This document shows positions 7,495 through 15,479 of a stretch of DNA of 33,164 bases, piece by piece. Location of the stretch: contig JAZNSF010000023.1 in the NCBI GenBank assembly GCA_045591095.1, positions 1 through 33,164 on the forward strand. The letters run 5' to 3'. The notes beneath the pieces are model-generated. The model saw only the letters and a program-made list of their open reading frames with translations. It did no database searches and was not told the origin of the DNA. The stretch is from SIG440 sp045591095 (GTDB lineage Bacteria; Bacillota; Clostridia; Monoglobales; Monoglobaceae). The position numbers were made by a program, and so were the translations under genes. The number at the start of each line of letters is the position of its first letter. The stretch's first letter is position 1.

Positions 7495-9576
7495 ATGAGT
7501 AAAATTTTTGAAACAGAAGTAGCCGGCAGAAAGCTTAGCCTTGAGTTTGGCAAAGTGGCAGAGCTTGCTAACGGCGCAGTAATTGTAAGATATGGCGATA
7601 CAGTTGTTGTTACTGCTGCAACTGCATCAGCAAAGCCAAGGGATGGTATTGATTTCTTCCCTTTAAGCATCGATTACGAGGAAAGAATGTATGCAGTAGG
7701 TAAAATCCCTGGTAGCTTCCTAAAAAGAGAGGGAAGGCCTTCTGAAAATGCAATCCTTACAGCCCGAGTTATCGACAGACCCATGCGTCCGCTTTTCCCG
7801 AAAGACCTTCGAAACGATGTATCAATCGTTTCGACTGTTATGTCGGTTGAGCAGGACAACGCACCCGAATTTTGTGCTATGATTGGTTCTTCTGCTGCGG
7901 TTTCTGTATCGGATATCCCATTCAATGGTCCTATCGCTGCTGTTTATGTTGGACTTATTGATGGCGAATTTATCATCAACCCAACAGTTGAGCAAAGAGA
8001 AAAGAGTGACCTCAACCTCACTGTTGCAGGAAGCCTAGAGAAGGTAGTTATGATTGAAGCAGGCGCAAACGAAGTTCCTGAAGACGTTATGTTTGATGCA
8101 ATTATGTTTGCTCATGAAGAAATCAAAAAGCTTTGTCTTTTCATCAAGGGCATCCAGGACGAAATCGGTAAGCCTAAGTTTGAATATGAGCACATCGTTG
8201 TAAACGAGGAAGTATTTAACGATATTTCAGAATATGCAACCGATATGGTAAAGGCTGCTCTTGATACAGACGACAAGACTGTAAGAGACGAAAGACTAAA
8301 GGTTGTTTACGAAGATGTGTACGCACACTTTGAAGAAAAGTATCCCGCAGAAGAATTTGCTCAGGATATTGAAGAAGCACTTTACAAGCTCCAAAAGACC
8401 GTTGTAAGACGTTGGCTTTTGGACGAGGGCAAGCGTGTTGATGGCCGTGCTATCCAGCAGCTTAGACCTCTTGCTTCAGAAGTTGGACTTTTGCCACGTG
8501 CTCATGGCAGCGGTCTCTTTAAGAGAGGTCAGACACAGGTTATGACTGTTGCTACACTTGGTGCTATTGGTGATGCACAGATTATTGACGGACTTGACAC
8601 CGAAGAATACAGAAGATATATCCACCACTACAACTTCCCATCATTCAGCGTTGGCGAAACAAGACCTTCGCGTGGCCCCGGCAGACGTGAAATCGGTCAC
8701 GGCGCACTTGCTGAACGCGCACTTGTTCCGGTTATCCCAAGTGAAGAAGAATTCCCTTATGCAATCAGACTTGTTTCTGAAGTACTAAGTTCAAATGGTT
8801 CAACTTCACAGGGCAGTATCTGTGGCAGTACACTTGCTCTTATGGACGCAGGTGTTCCTATCAAGGCTCCTGTTGCAGGTATCTCTGTGGGTCTTGTTAC
8901 AGAGGGCGAAAGATTTATCACAGTTCTTGATATTCAGGGTCTTGAAGACTTCTTTGGCGATATGGACTTTAAGGTCGCAGGCACTAAAAATGGTATCACT
9001 GCAATCCAGATGGACCTTAAGATTGACGGTCTTACACCCGAAATCATCAAGAATGCTCTTACCGAAACAAGAGATGCAAGATACTATATTCTTGACGAAG
9101 TAATGCTTAAGGCAATTGCTGAGCCTCGCAGCGAAGTTTCCGAGTATGCTCCAAAGGTAATTCATATCGAAATCCCTGTTGACAAAATCCGTGACGTTAT
9201 CGGCTCGGGCGGTAAGGTTATTCAGAAGATTGTTGCAGACACCGGCGCTAAAATCGATATCGAAGAGGACGGAAGAGTATTTATTTCTGCTCCGAATGCC
9301 GAAATGGGCGAAATGGCAAGAAAGATTATCGAAGGCATAGTTAAAGAACCCGAAATCGGCGAGGTTTATGACGGTAAGGTTGTAAGAATTATGGACTTTG
9401 GTGCATTTGTAGAATTCCTACCCGGCAAAGATGGTCTTGTTCACATTTCAAAGCTTGACAAGGTAAGAGTTGAAAAGGTGGAGGATGTTGTTAAGATTGG
9501 CGACGACATAAAGGTTCAGGTTATCGAAATCGATAAAATGGGCAGAATCAACCTTAAGAGAATTATTACCGAGTAA
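7495..9576 (+). CDS. pnp: Polyribonucleotide nucleotidyltransferase (PNPase)
   Basis: 693 residues, full length. Two RNase PH-like domains (about 1-230 and 305-545, with FFPLSIDYEERMYAVGKIPG and the FKRGQTQVMTVATLG stretch), a linking alpha-helical region, a KH domain (about 555-615, IRDVIGSGGKVIQKI) and a C-terminal S1 domain (about 620-690, GKVVRIMDFGAFVEFLPGKDGLVHISKL). The enzyme degrades RNA 3' to 5' using phosphate and works in mRNA decay. AAAGGAGG (7480-7487) precedes the ATG. It follows rpsO. Confidence 0.98.
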   Translation: MSKIFETEVAGRKLSLEFGKVAELANGAVIVRYGDTVVVTAATASAKPRDGIDFFPLSIDYEERMYAVGKIPGSFLKREGRPSENAILTARVIDRPMRPLFPKDLRNDVSIVSTVMSVEQDNAPEFCAMIGSSAAVSVSDIPFNGPIAAVYVGLIDGEFIINPTVEQREKSDLNLTVAGSLEKVVMIEAGANEVPEDVMFDAIMFAHEEIKKLCLFIKGIQDEIGKPKFEYEHIVVNEEVFNDISEYATDMVKAALDTDDKTVRDERLKVVYEDVYAHFEEKYPAEEFAQDIEEALYKLQKTVVRRWLLDEGKRVDGRAIQQLRPLASEVGLLPRAHGSGLFKRGQTQVMTVATLGAIGDAQIIDGLDTEEYRRYIHHYNFPSFSVGETRPSRGPGRREIGHGALAERALVPVIPSEEEFPYAIRLVSEVLSSNGSTSQGSICGSTLALMDAGVPIKAPVAGISVGLVTEGERFITVLDIQGLEDFFGDMDFKVAGTKNGITAIQMDLKIDGLTPEIIKNALTETRDARYYILDEVMLKAIAEPRSEVSEYAPKVIHIEIPVDKIRDVIGSGGKVIQKIVADTGAKIDIEEDGRVFISAPNAEMGEMARKIIEGIVKEPEIGEVYDGKVVRIMDFGAFVEFLPGKDGLVHISKLDKVRVEKVEDVVKIGDDIKVQVIEIDKMGRINLKRIITE

Positions 9577-9590
9577 TCAGTTCAAATTTA

Positions 9591-9627
9591 AATATCCGCA
9601 AACAAAACAGTTTGCGGATATTTTTTT
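9591..9627 (+). terminator. Rho-independent terminator after pnp
   Basis: A perfect 13-bp stem, AATATCCGCAAAC with GTTTGCGGATATT, six-base loop, followed by a T run to 9627. Confidence 0.95.
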
Positions 9628-9647
9628 CATTAAATTTCAAAAATCTA

Positions 9648-9676
9648 TTGACTTTATCGATTTAGTGTGCTAAACT
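9648..9676 (+). promoter_or_regulatory. Promoter of the amino acid ABC transporter operon
   Basis: TTGACT (9648-9653), 17 bases, TAAACT (9671-9676). It lies directly after the pnp terminator and its spacer and -10 are covered by a long inverted repeat. Confidence 0.7.
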
Positions 9677-9682
9677 GATAAA
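9653..9682 (+). promoter_or_regulatory. 30-bp inverted repeat over the promoter (candidate operator)
   Basis: Left arm 9653-9665 (TTTATCGATTTAG) and right arm 9670-9682 (CTAAACTGATAAA) match at 11 of 13 positions around a 4-base centre TGTG. The repeat fills the space from the -35 edge past the -10, where a repressor dimer would block RNA polymerase. It does not match an operator I recognise with certainty; the cognate regulator is unknown. Confidence 0.65.
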
Positions 9683-9715
9683 GCTATAACATTTATTTTA
9701 AGGAGTGTATAAATT

Positions 9716-10540
9716 ATGAAAAATTTAACAAAACTTATGGCAATTTTAACAGTTATCGCAATTATGTTCTCGCTTGCTGCTTGCGGTGGCAACGACACTG
9801 CCGTTGATTACAACAAATCTGCTGACGGCGCTTTGGTTGTAGCAGAAGCAGGCTCAGCTGGTGAAGAACTTGCGGCAACTGACGAATTTTTCAAGAATGC
9901 AAAATTCACAGCAGTAGACTCAATGGCAACAGCTCTTCTTGATGTTAAGTCAGGCACATCTGATATTGCTATCGTTGACTATGTTACATCAATCGGTTCT
10001 ATCGGCGAAGGCACAGATTTTGAAGACCTTGCAGTTGTTGAAGGTAAGGACTTCAGCCCCGAAGAATACGGTATCGCATTCAGAAAAGGTAGCGACATTG
10101 CTCCTGCAGTAAACGCAGCAATCGCAGAGCTTGCAGCAGAAGGCAAGATGGACGAAATCGCGAAGGCCTACAAGCTTGAAAAGCTTATTATTAAAGACGG
10201 CAAAGCTTTTGATGATGCAGCAGTTGAAGGCGACCTTGCTTATGTAAAAGAAAAGGGCGAACTTATCGTTGGTATCACTCTTTTTGCTCCTATGAACTAC
10301 TATGAAGGCGAAAAGCTTGTTGGTTTTGAAACAGAATTTGCAAAAGCAGTTTGCGAAAAGTTGGGCGTAAAAGCAAAGTTTGTTGAAATCAACTGGAACT
10401 CAAAGGAAATCGAGCTTAACGCTAAGAACATCGATTGTATCTGGAACGGTATGACTATTACAGACGAACGTAAGGCAAATATGAGCATTTCTGTTCCTTA
10501 CATGCAGAATAAGCAGGTTATGGTAGCAAAAGCAAAATAA
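9716..10540 (+). CDS. Amino acid ABC transporter substrate-binding lipoprotein, apparently circularly permuted
   Basis: 274 residues with a lipoprotein signal (hydrophobic 7-20, lipobox LAAC, lipid Cys23). SBP family 3 proteins normally carry lobe 1 first (G.L.VGI...F.PM.Y...G..VGF..D.A) and lobe 2 afterwards (V..EAGSAGE ... EEYGIAFRKGSD). Here the order is reversed: residues about 39-153 are lobe 2 (LVVAEAGSAGE, AIVDYV, SPEEYGIAFRKGSDI, helix to AKAYKLE), and about 178-274 are lobe 1 (KGELIVGITLFAPMNYY, LVGFETEFAKAVCEKLGV, DCIWNGMTITDERKANMSISVPYM), ending at the hinge. AGGAGTG (9701-9707) precedes the ATG. Intact permease and ATPase genes follow, so it is probably functional. Polar amino acid uptake is inferred from family. 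Confidence 0.85.
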   Translation: MKNLTKLMAILTVIAIMFSLAACGGNDTAVDYNKSADGALVVAEAGSAGEELAATDEFFKNAKFTAVDSMATALLDVKSGTSDIAIVDYVTSIGSIGEGTDFEDLAVVEGKDFSPEEYGIAFRKGSDIAPAVNAAIAELAAEGKMDEIAKAYKLEKLIIKDGKAFDDAAVEGDLAYVKEKGELIVGITLFAPMNYYEGEKLVGFETEFAKAVCEKLGVKAKFVEINWNSKEIELNAKNIDCIWNGMTITDERKANMSISVPYMQNKQVMVAKAK

Positions 10541-10563
10541 TTTTTTAGAGGTAAGGTTAAAGT

Positions 10564-11211
10564 ATGGACAGATTTCAGGAAATTGTCGCAGCATTGTTTG
10601 AAGGATTTGGCGTAAACCTTCTTTTATTTCTGGTAACTCTTGTTATAGCAATTCCGCTTGGACTCATTATTGCACTTTGCACGATGTCAAGTTTTAAGCC
10701 ACTAAAGTACATAATGAAGACATTTGTTTGGATAATAAGGGGTACACCACTTATGCTTCAGCTTTTTGTGGTGTTTTATGCGCCGGGACTTTTGTGGGAT
10801 ATGCCAATGCGCGACCGACTTATGGCGGCATTTATCGCATTTTCAGTTAATTATGCGGCATATTTCTCGGAGATTTATCGTGGAGGAATCGAAAGCATAC
10901 CAAAGGGTCAATACGAAGCAGGACAAGTTCTTGCTATGTCAAAGACACAAGTCTTTTTCAAAGTAGTTCTTTTCCAGGTTGTAAAACGAATTGTTCCACC
11001 AATGGGTAACGAAATAATTACTCTTGTAAAGGATACGGCACTTGCACGCGTTATCGGCGTTGTCGAAATCCTTATGTTTGCCGAGCGTTTCTCAAAGCAG
11101 GGTCTTATCTGGCCACTCTTTTCAACAGCGCTCTACTTCCTTGTGTTTAATGGCGTTTTGACGCTTCTTCTTGGCTATGTCGAAAAGAAGCTTGACTACT
11201 ACAAAGGCTAA
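10564..11211 (+). CDS. Amino acid ABC transporter permease (HisM/GlnP type)
   Basis: 215 residues, about five membrane helices. The ABC-permease coupling motif is visible as SIPKGQYEAGQVLAMSKTQVFFKVVLFQ (the 'EAA' loop, about residues 118-145), preceded by the family-typical RGTPLMLQLFVVFY and SEIYRGGIES. It forms the membrane channel for the binding protein encoded 23 bases upstream. AGAGGTAAGG precedes the ATG. The stop codon overlaps the ribosome site of the ATPase gene. Confidence 0.96.
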   Translation: MDRFQEIVAALFEGFGVNLLLFLVTLVIAIPLGLIIALCTMSSFKPLKYIMKTFVWIIRGTPLMLQLFVVFYAPGLLWDMPMRDRLMAAFIAFSVNYAAYFSEIYRGGIESIPKGQYEAGQVLAMSKTQVFFKVVLFQVVKRIVPPMGNEIITLVKDTALARVIGVVEILMFAERFSKQGLIWPLFSTALYFLVFNGVLTLLLGYVEKKLDYYKG

Positions 11212-11224
11212 AGGAGGTAGAAGC

Positions 11225-11971
11225 ATGTCTGTTATTTGCGCAAAAAACATAGTAAAGAGCTTTGGAAAGTTTCAAGTAATAAAAGATGTAAGTCTTGAGA
11301 TAAACGAGGGCGAGGTAGTCGCAATTATCGGTCCTTCGGGCTCGGGTAAAAGTACGCTTCTTCGCTCGCTTATCAACCTTGAAACAATCAACAATGGAAC
11401 AATTGTGATTGATGGTCAGACGGTTGTCGAAAATGGTGTTTACAAAAAGGCGGAGGAAAATCGAAAGGCTTATCAGAAGCTTGGTATGGTTTTTCAGAAC
11501 TTCAACCTTTTCCCACACAAATCTGTGCTTGAAAACATCATTCTTTCGCCAATTCTGGTAAACGGCAAAAGCCGCGAAGATGCTGTTAAGGATGCAGAAG
11601 AGCTTTTGATGCAGGTTGGACTATCTGACAAAATAAATGCGTATCCCTATCAGCTTTCGGGTGGACAGCAGCAACGTGTGGCTATTGCAAGAGCACTTGC
11701 GATGAACCCAAAAGTTATGCTTTTTGACGAGCCTACATCGGCGCATGACCCCGAGCTTACAGGCGAAATCCTTAAGGTTATCCGTGATCTTGCCGCAAAA
11801 GATATGACCATGGTGATTGTTACACATGAAATTGAGTTTGCAAAAAATGTTGCGGACAGAATAATTTTTATGGCTGATGGTTACATTGTGGAAGAAGGAG
11901 AGGCGTCGGAGGTTATTGATAACCCCAAAAACGAAAGAACACAAAGTTTTTTAAAAGGATTTAAAAGATAA
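11225..11971 (+). CDS. Amino acid ABC transporter ATP-binding protein (GlnQ/HisP type)
   Basis: 248 residues from the ATG at 11225, which AAGGAGGT (11211-11218) supports; an ORF extension upstream has no basis. Walker A GPSGSGKST (36-44), Q-loop QNFNLFPHKS (91-100), signature LSGGQQQR (144-151), Walker B VMLFDEP (164-170), H-loop His201. The D-loop reads SAHD (172-175) where SALD is usual. Together with the preceding permease and binding protein it makes a complete polar amino acid importer. Confidence 0.97.
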   Translation: MSVICAKNIVKSFGKFQVIKDVSLEINEGEVVAIIGPSGSGKSTLLRSLINLETINNGTIVIDGQTVVENGVYKKAEENRKAYQKLGMVFQNFNLFPHKSVLENIILSPILVNGKSREDAVKDAEELLMQVGLSDKINAYPYQLSGGQQQRVAIARALAMNPKVMLFDEPTSAHDPELTGEILKVIRDLAAKDMTMVIVTHEIEFAKNVADRIIFMADGYIVEEGEASEVIDNPKNERTQSFLKGFKR

Positions 11972-11972
11972 T

Positions 11973-12017
11973 AAGTTTTTTAGGCAGACGCTTCGTTTGA
12001 GGTGTCTGCCAAAACTT
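11973..12017 (+). other. Long intergenic stem-loop without a U tract
   Basis: GGCAGACGCTTC (11983-11994) pairs fully, with two G-T pairs, with GAGGTGTCTGCC (11999-12010) around a GTTT loop; AAGTTTT and AAAACTT extend the stem outside a 3-base bulge. No T run follows, so it is not a classic terminator; it may end transcription weakly, stabilise the transporter mRNA, or serve as a binding site. Confidence 0.6.
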
Positions 12018-12036
12018 GTAAAAGGAGATTTTTTGT

Positions 12037-13311
12037 ATGGCAGTTACAATTAAAAGCGTTATAAAAGGCTCTTTGGCTGATAAAAACAAAATAAAAGCCA
12101 ATGACACAATACTAAAGATAAATAGCAAAGAGGTCTGCGACTATCTTGATTATATGTTTCTGTCAGCAAATGAAGAACTAGAAATAGAGTTATCGGATAG
12201 GGTTATAAACATAAATAACCCTGATTTTGAGCCGCTTGGCGCAGAATTTGACACTCTTTTAATTGATGAGGCACATTCTTGCCGAAACAAGTGTATTTTT
12301 TGCTTTATAGACCAGCTTCCGCCCAATATGCGCGAGAGCTGCTATTTTAAGGACGACGATTATCGCTTGTCGTTTTTGCAAGGTAACTATGTAACGCTTA
12401 CAAATATGTCAGACAAAGATATTGACCGCATTATTGAATATAATATTCCAAGGATAAATGTGTCTGTCCATACAACAAATCCCGAGCTCAGGTGCAAAAT
12501 GCTGACAAACAAGTTTGCAGGGCGGATAATGGAGCAAATGAAACGTTTTTCGGGCAGTGGAATAATGATAAATTGCCAGATTGTCCTTTGCCCTGATTAC
12601 AATGACGGCGTCGAGCTTGACCGCACCATATCCGATATTTTAAGCCTTGGGGATGAGGTTGAAAGTCTTTCAGTCGTTCCAGTAGGGATTACAGCTTACC
12701 GTGATGGACTTACCGAACTTCGTACATTTGATAAAACGAGTGCAAAAACGGTAATAAATCAAGTTTCCGAGTGGCAGAAAAAGATAAAAAAAGAGCGAGG
12801 TATAAATTTTGTTTACCTTGCAGATGAATTTTATATCCTTGCAGAGGAGGAAATCCCCTCATGGCAGGAGTATGATGGCTTTCCTCAAATAGAAAATGGT
12901 GTAGGTCTTTGTGCATCGATGAAGTGGGAATTTGATGATGCAATTTTGGATAATCCAAATCCAAAGGTAAAAACCGAAAAGACAGTTGTCACCGGAACGT
13001 TGGCAAATGACTTTATATGCAGTCTTACTGATAAGCTTAAGTCTGATAAAATCCACGTTACTGCAATCAAAAATGAATTCTTTGGAGAAAAGATTACAGT
13101 CAGTGGTCTTGTTACTGGCGGGGATATAATCAAGCAATTAAAGGGCAAAGATTTGGGAGAAGTTCTTCTTATACCAATCTCAATGCTCAGGCACGATGAG
13201 GACGTTTTTTTGGATAATCTAACGATTTCTGATATAGAAAAGGCGTTAGATATAAAAGTAAAAGTTGTAGAAAGCGACGGTTTTGACTTTTTTAGAAAGC
13301 TTATTGACTAA
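12037..13311 (+). CDS. DUF512/TIGR03279 radical SAM protein with N-terminal PDZ-like domain
   Basis: 424 residues. Residues 1-60 form a PDZ-like segment (IKSVIKGSLADKNKIKANDTILKINSKEV). The iron-sulphur motif C82-x3-C86-x2-C89 (CRNKCIFC) is followed by FIDQLPPNMRE, characteristic of this family, then RLSFLQGNYVTLTN and INVSVHTTNPELR. The C-terminal part, from about 210, is DUF512 (SVVPVGITAYRDGL; ENGVGLCASM). AAAGGAG at about 12020 precedes the ATG. The substrate is unknown. It is followed by a shared terminator. Confidence 0.93.
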   Translation: MAVTIKSVIKGSLADKNKIKANDTILKINSKEVCDYLDYMFLSANEELEIELSDRVININNPDFEPLGAEFDTLLIDEAHSCRNKCIFCFIDQLPPNMRESCYFKDDDYRLSFLQGNYVTLTNMSDKDIDRIIEYNIPRINVSVHTTNPELRCKMLTNKFAGRIMEQMKRFSGSGIMINCQIVLCPDYNDGVELDRTISDILSLGDEVESLSVVPVGITAYRDGLTELRTFDKTSAKTVINQVSEWQKKIKKERGINFVYLADEFYILAEEEIPSWQEYDGFPQIENGVGLCASMKWEFDDAILDNPNPKVKTEKTVVTGTLANDFICSLTDKLKSDKIHVTAIKNEFFGEKITVSGLVTGGDIIKQLKGKDLGEVLLIPISMLRHDEDVFLDNLTISDIEKALDIKVKVVESDGFDFFRKLID

Positions 13312-13320
13312 AAGATATTA

Positions 13321-13356
13321 AAAAAGATGGACAAAAAATTTGTCCATCTTTTTTTA
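13321..13356. terminator. Bidirectional rho-independent terminator
   Basis: Perfect 15-bp stem AAAAAGATGGACAAA / TTTGTCCATCTTTTT with a three-base loop, A run to the left, T run to the right. It lies between the converging DUF512 (+) and ROK kinase (-) genes and can serve both. Confidence 0.95.
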
Positions 13357-14304
13357 TTATCCAAAATTCTTTGCTGCAAATGCCGCACCGATGATGCCTG
13401 CATCGTTAAGAAGTGTCGCAGTTTCAATCTTTACAGGCTCAAGATGTTGATTGTAGTCGTATTTTTTTACGTATTCACGTATGGGAGCAAGCAAATATTC
13501 GCCCTGATTGCTGATTCCACCGCCAATTACAATTTTTTGTGGCTGAAAAATATTTACTATGTCAACAAGCCCTGCCGCAACGTATTCGATATAGGTATTT
13601 ACAACATTTAAAGCTGTTTGGTCGCCTTGTTTTGCCGCATCAAATGCGATTTTGCCGTTTATTCTACCGCTTTCTTTAGCATATTTTGACATAAGGCTTT
13701 CGGGATTTTCTTTAATTGCGTCGGTAGTCTGATTTATCAGCGCAGTTGCAGAAGCATATGCTTCCCAACAGCCCTTTCTTCCGCATGTGCAAGGAATACC
13801 GTCTTTAGTCAGTAAAATATGGCCAAGCTCGCCGCCAGCACCGTTGTGACCGGTAAATATTTCGCCGCCTATTATAATTCCGCCGCCAATCCCTGTGCCC
13901 AAAGTAACGGCAATAAATACATCGGCATTATTGCCGTTAATAATATATTCGCCATAGGCGGCAGCATTTGCGTCGTTCTCCAAAAAAATAGAAACATCCC
14001 AGAATTTATGAAATTCTTCAACAATCGGGGCATTGTCAATCTTTACATTGTTCGAGTCAGCCACTATCTTATTTTTGTAATCAATAGAACCGGGACAGCC
14101 AATCCCAACGGCTTTTATATCAGATAGCTTATAGTTGTTATCGGTAACTAACTTGATAGAAAATTCGGCGATACATTTCATAACAGTTTTATAGTCAGCC
14201 TGTTGGGGAGTAGGAGTAGAGCCCTTGCAAAGGATATTTCCGTTTTCGTCAACAATCCCAAGTGCTATGTTTGTGCCGCCCAAATCTATGCCTAAATAAT
14301 ACAT
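13357..14304 (-). CDS. ROK family sugar kinase (glucokinase-like)
   Basis: 315 residues. ATP phosphate-binding GIDLGGTN (5-12), catalytic acid in ENDANAAAYGE (Asp111), second phosphate motif LGTGIGGGI (135-143), EL-GH with His162 and the zinc motif C172-x-C174-G-x2-G-C179 (CTCGRKGC). These make it a ROK kinase; glucose is the likeliest substrate but N-acyl sugars cannot be excluded. GAGGTG (plus-strand 14311-14316) precedes the ATG. It diverges from the lactate dehydrogenase gene, so glycolytic entry and exit genes share one intergenic region. Confidence 0.92.
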   Translation of the reverse strand: MYYLGIDLGGTNIALGIVDENGNILCKGSTPTPQQADYKTVMKCIAEFSIKLVTDNNYKLSDIKAVGIGCPGSIDYKNKIVADSNNVKIDNAPIVEEFHKFWDVSIFLENDANAAAYGEYIINGNNADVFIAVTLGTGIGGGIIIGGEIFTGHNGAGGELGHILLTKDGIPCTCGRKGCWEAYASATALINQTTDAIKENPESLMSKYAKESGRINGKIAFDAAKQGDQTALNVVNTYIEYVAAGLVDIVNIFQPQKIVIGGGISNQGEYLLAPIREYVKKYDYNQHLEPVKIETATLLNDAGIIGAAFAAKNFG

Positions 14305-14336
14305 ATACGCACCTCGTAAAAATTATATTAAAAATT

Positions 14337-14365
14337 ATTTTAACGTAAAATCCCCTTTTTGTAAA
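14337..14365 (-). promoter_or_regulatory. Promoter of the ROK kinase gene
   Basis: On the minus strand TTTACA (14360-14365), 17 bases, TAAAAT (14337-14342); five of six matches in each box. Confidence 0.65.
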
Positions 14366-14373
14366 GTATTCTA

Positions 14374-14403
14374 TTGAATATTAAAAAAGAATTTACATAA
14401 AAT
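14374..14403 (+). promoter_or_regulatory. Possible promoter of ldh
   Basis: TTGAAT (14374-14379), 18 bases, TAAAAT (14398-14403), about 33 bases before the ldh start. AT-rich surroundings make this less certain. Confidence 0.45.
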
Positions 14404-14435
14404 ATTTGCAAAGATTTTAAAGCGGAGGAAGAGGT

Positions 14436-15383
14436 ATGTTTAAAGGAAAAATTACAATTATTGGTGCAGGTGCAGTAGGCGCGACAACTGCGTATACACT
14501 TATGTTAAGCGGACTTGTATCAGAGATAGTACTCATTGATATCAATAAAAAAATTGCTGAAGGCAATGCGCTTGATATGAATCACGGAATAAGCTTTGTG
14601 TCGCCTGTCAAAATTATTGCCGGGGATTACTCGGATATAAAGAACTCGGATATGGTAATAATAACAGCGGGAGCAAGCCAGGAGCCGGGCGAAAGGCGCA
14701 CAGATCTTTTAAAACGAAATGCAAAAATAACCGAAAGCATTGTTGAAAATGTGCTTAAGTTTTGCCATGATGACACAATAATAATGATGGTAACAAATCC
14801 TGTTGATATTTTAACCTATGTAACCTATAAAATCTCGGGATTTTCCCGAAATCATATTATTGGCTCGGGTACAGTTCTTGATACGTCAAGGCTCAAGTAT
14901 CTTTTGGGCGAACACACAAATATTGACGTCCGAAATGTCCATACCTATATAATAGGTGAGCACGGCGATTCGGAGGTTGCTGCCTGGAGCACAACTTCGG
15001 TTGCAGGTATGACCATCACTGACTTTTGCAAAAGCTCTGAAATGTGTGACAGCGATACTTTATGCAAAAATTCCTTTTATGAAACTGTAAAAAATTCTGC
15101 CTATGAAATTATTGATAAAAAAGGTGCAACATACTATGCAATAGCTCTTGCGGTAAAACGTATAGTAGAGTCGATAATTGGCAACGAAAAGTCAATTTTA
15201 ACGGTATCCAGTATGCTTGACGGGCAGTACGGAATCAGCGGAATGTGCCTTTCGGTACCAACAATTGTATCAAACGAAGGCGCCGAAAAGATAATAGAAA
15301 TAGAATTAAGCCGCGAAGAACAGCTTGGCCTTGAAAAATCAGCAGAAAAACTGAAAAACTTAGCAAGAGAAATTGGTTACTAA
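14436..15383 (+). CDS. ldh: L-lactate dehydrogenase
   Basis: 315 residues. NAD-binding GAGAVG (10-15), acidic Asp35 after the second strand (VLIDI) for NAD selectivity, specificity loop with Gln82 (GASQEPGERR), which marks lactate rather than malate dehydrogenase, catalytic Arg88, Asp149/Arg152 (VLDTSRLK) and catalytic His176 (IGEHGDSE). It reduces pyruvate to L-lactate, reoxidising NADH in fermentation. GCGGAGGAAGAGG precedes the ATG. Confidence 0.96.
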   Translation: MFKGKITIIGAGAVGATTAYTLMLSGLVSEIVLIDINKKIAEGNALDMNHGISFVSPVKIIAGDYSDIKNSDMVIITAGASQEPGERRTDLLKRNAKITESIVENVLKFCHDDTIIMMVTNPVDILTYVTYKISGFSRNHIIGSGTVLDTSRLKYLLGEHTNIDVRNVHTYIIGEHGDSEVAAWSTTSVAGMTITDFCKSSEMCDSDTLCKNSFYETVKNSAYEIIDKKGATYYAIALAVKRIVESIIGNEKSILTVSSMLDGQYGISGMCLSVPTIVSNEGAEKIIEIELSREEQLGLEKSAEKLKNLAREIGY

Positions 15384-15435
15384 ATAAAAAATGAAGGACT
15401 GCGAGAAAAAATTTACAAAAATTTCCACAGTCCTT
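15384..15435 (-). terminator. Terminator of the Xer-type recombinase gene
   Basis: AAGGACTG (15394-15401) pairs with CAGTCCTT (15428-15435) around a long AT-rich loop. Read on the minus strand it is followed by a T-rich tail (ATTTTTTATTTA), so it ends the recombinase transcript; on the plus strand no U tract follows, so it serves ldh poorly. Confidence 0.6.
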
Positions 15436-15479
15436 TAAAAAATAACACTTAGGTTTACATAATATTATTATTTTAAATT

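Noticed and set aside
8549..9103. Open frames in another phase within pnp
   Set aside because: They are by-products of pnp codon usage; pnp itself is intact and full length.
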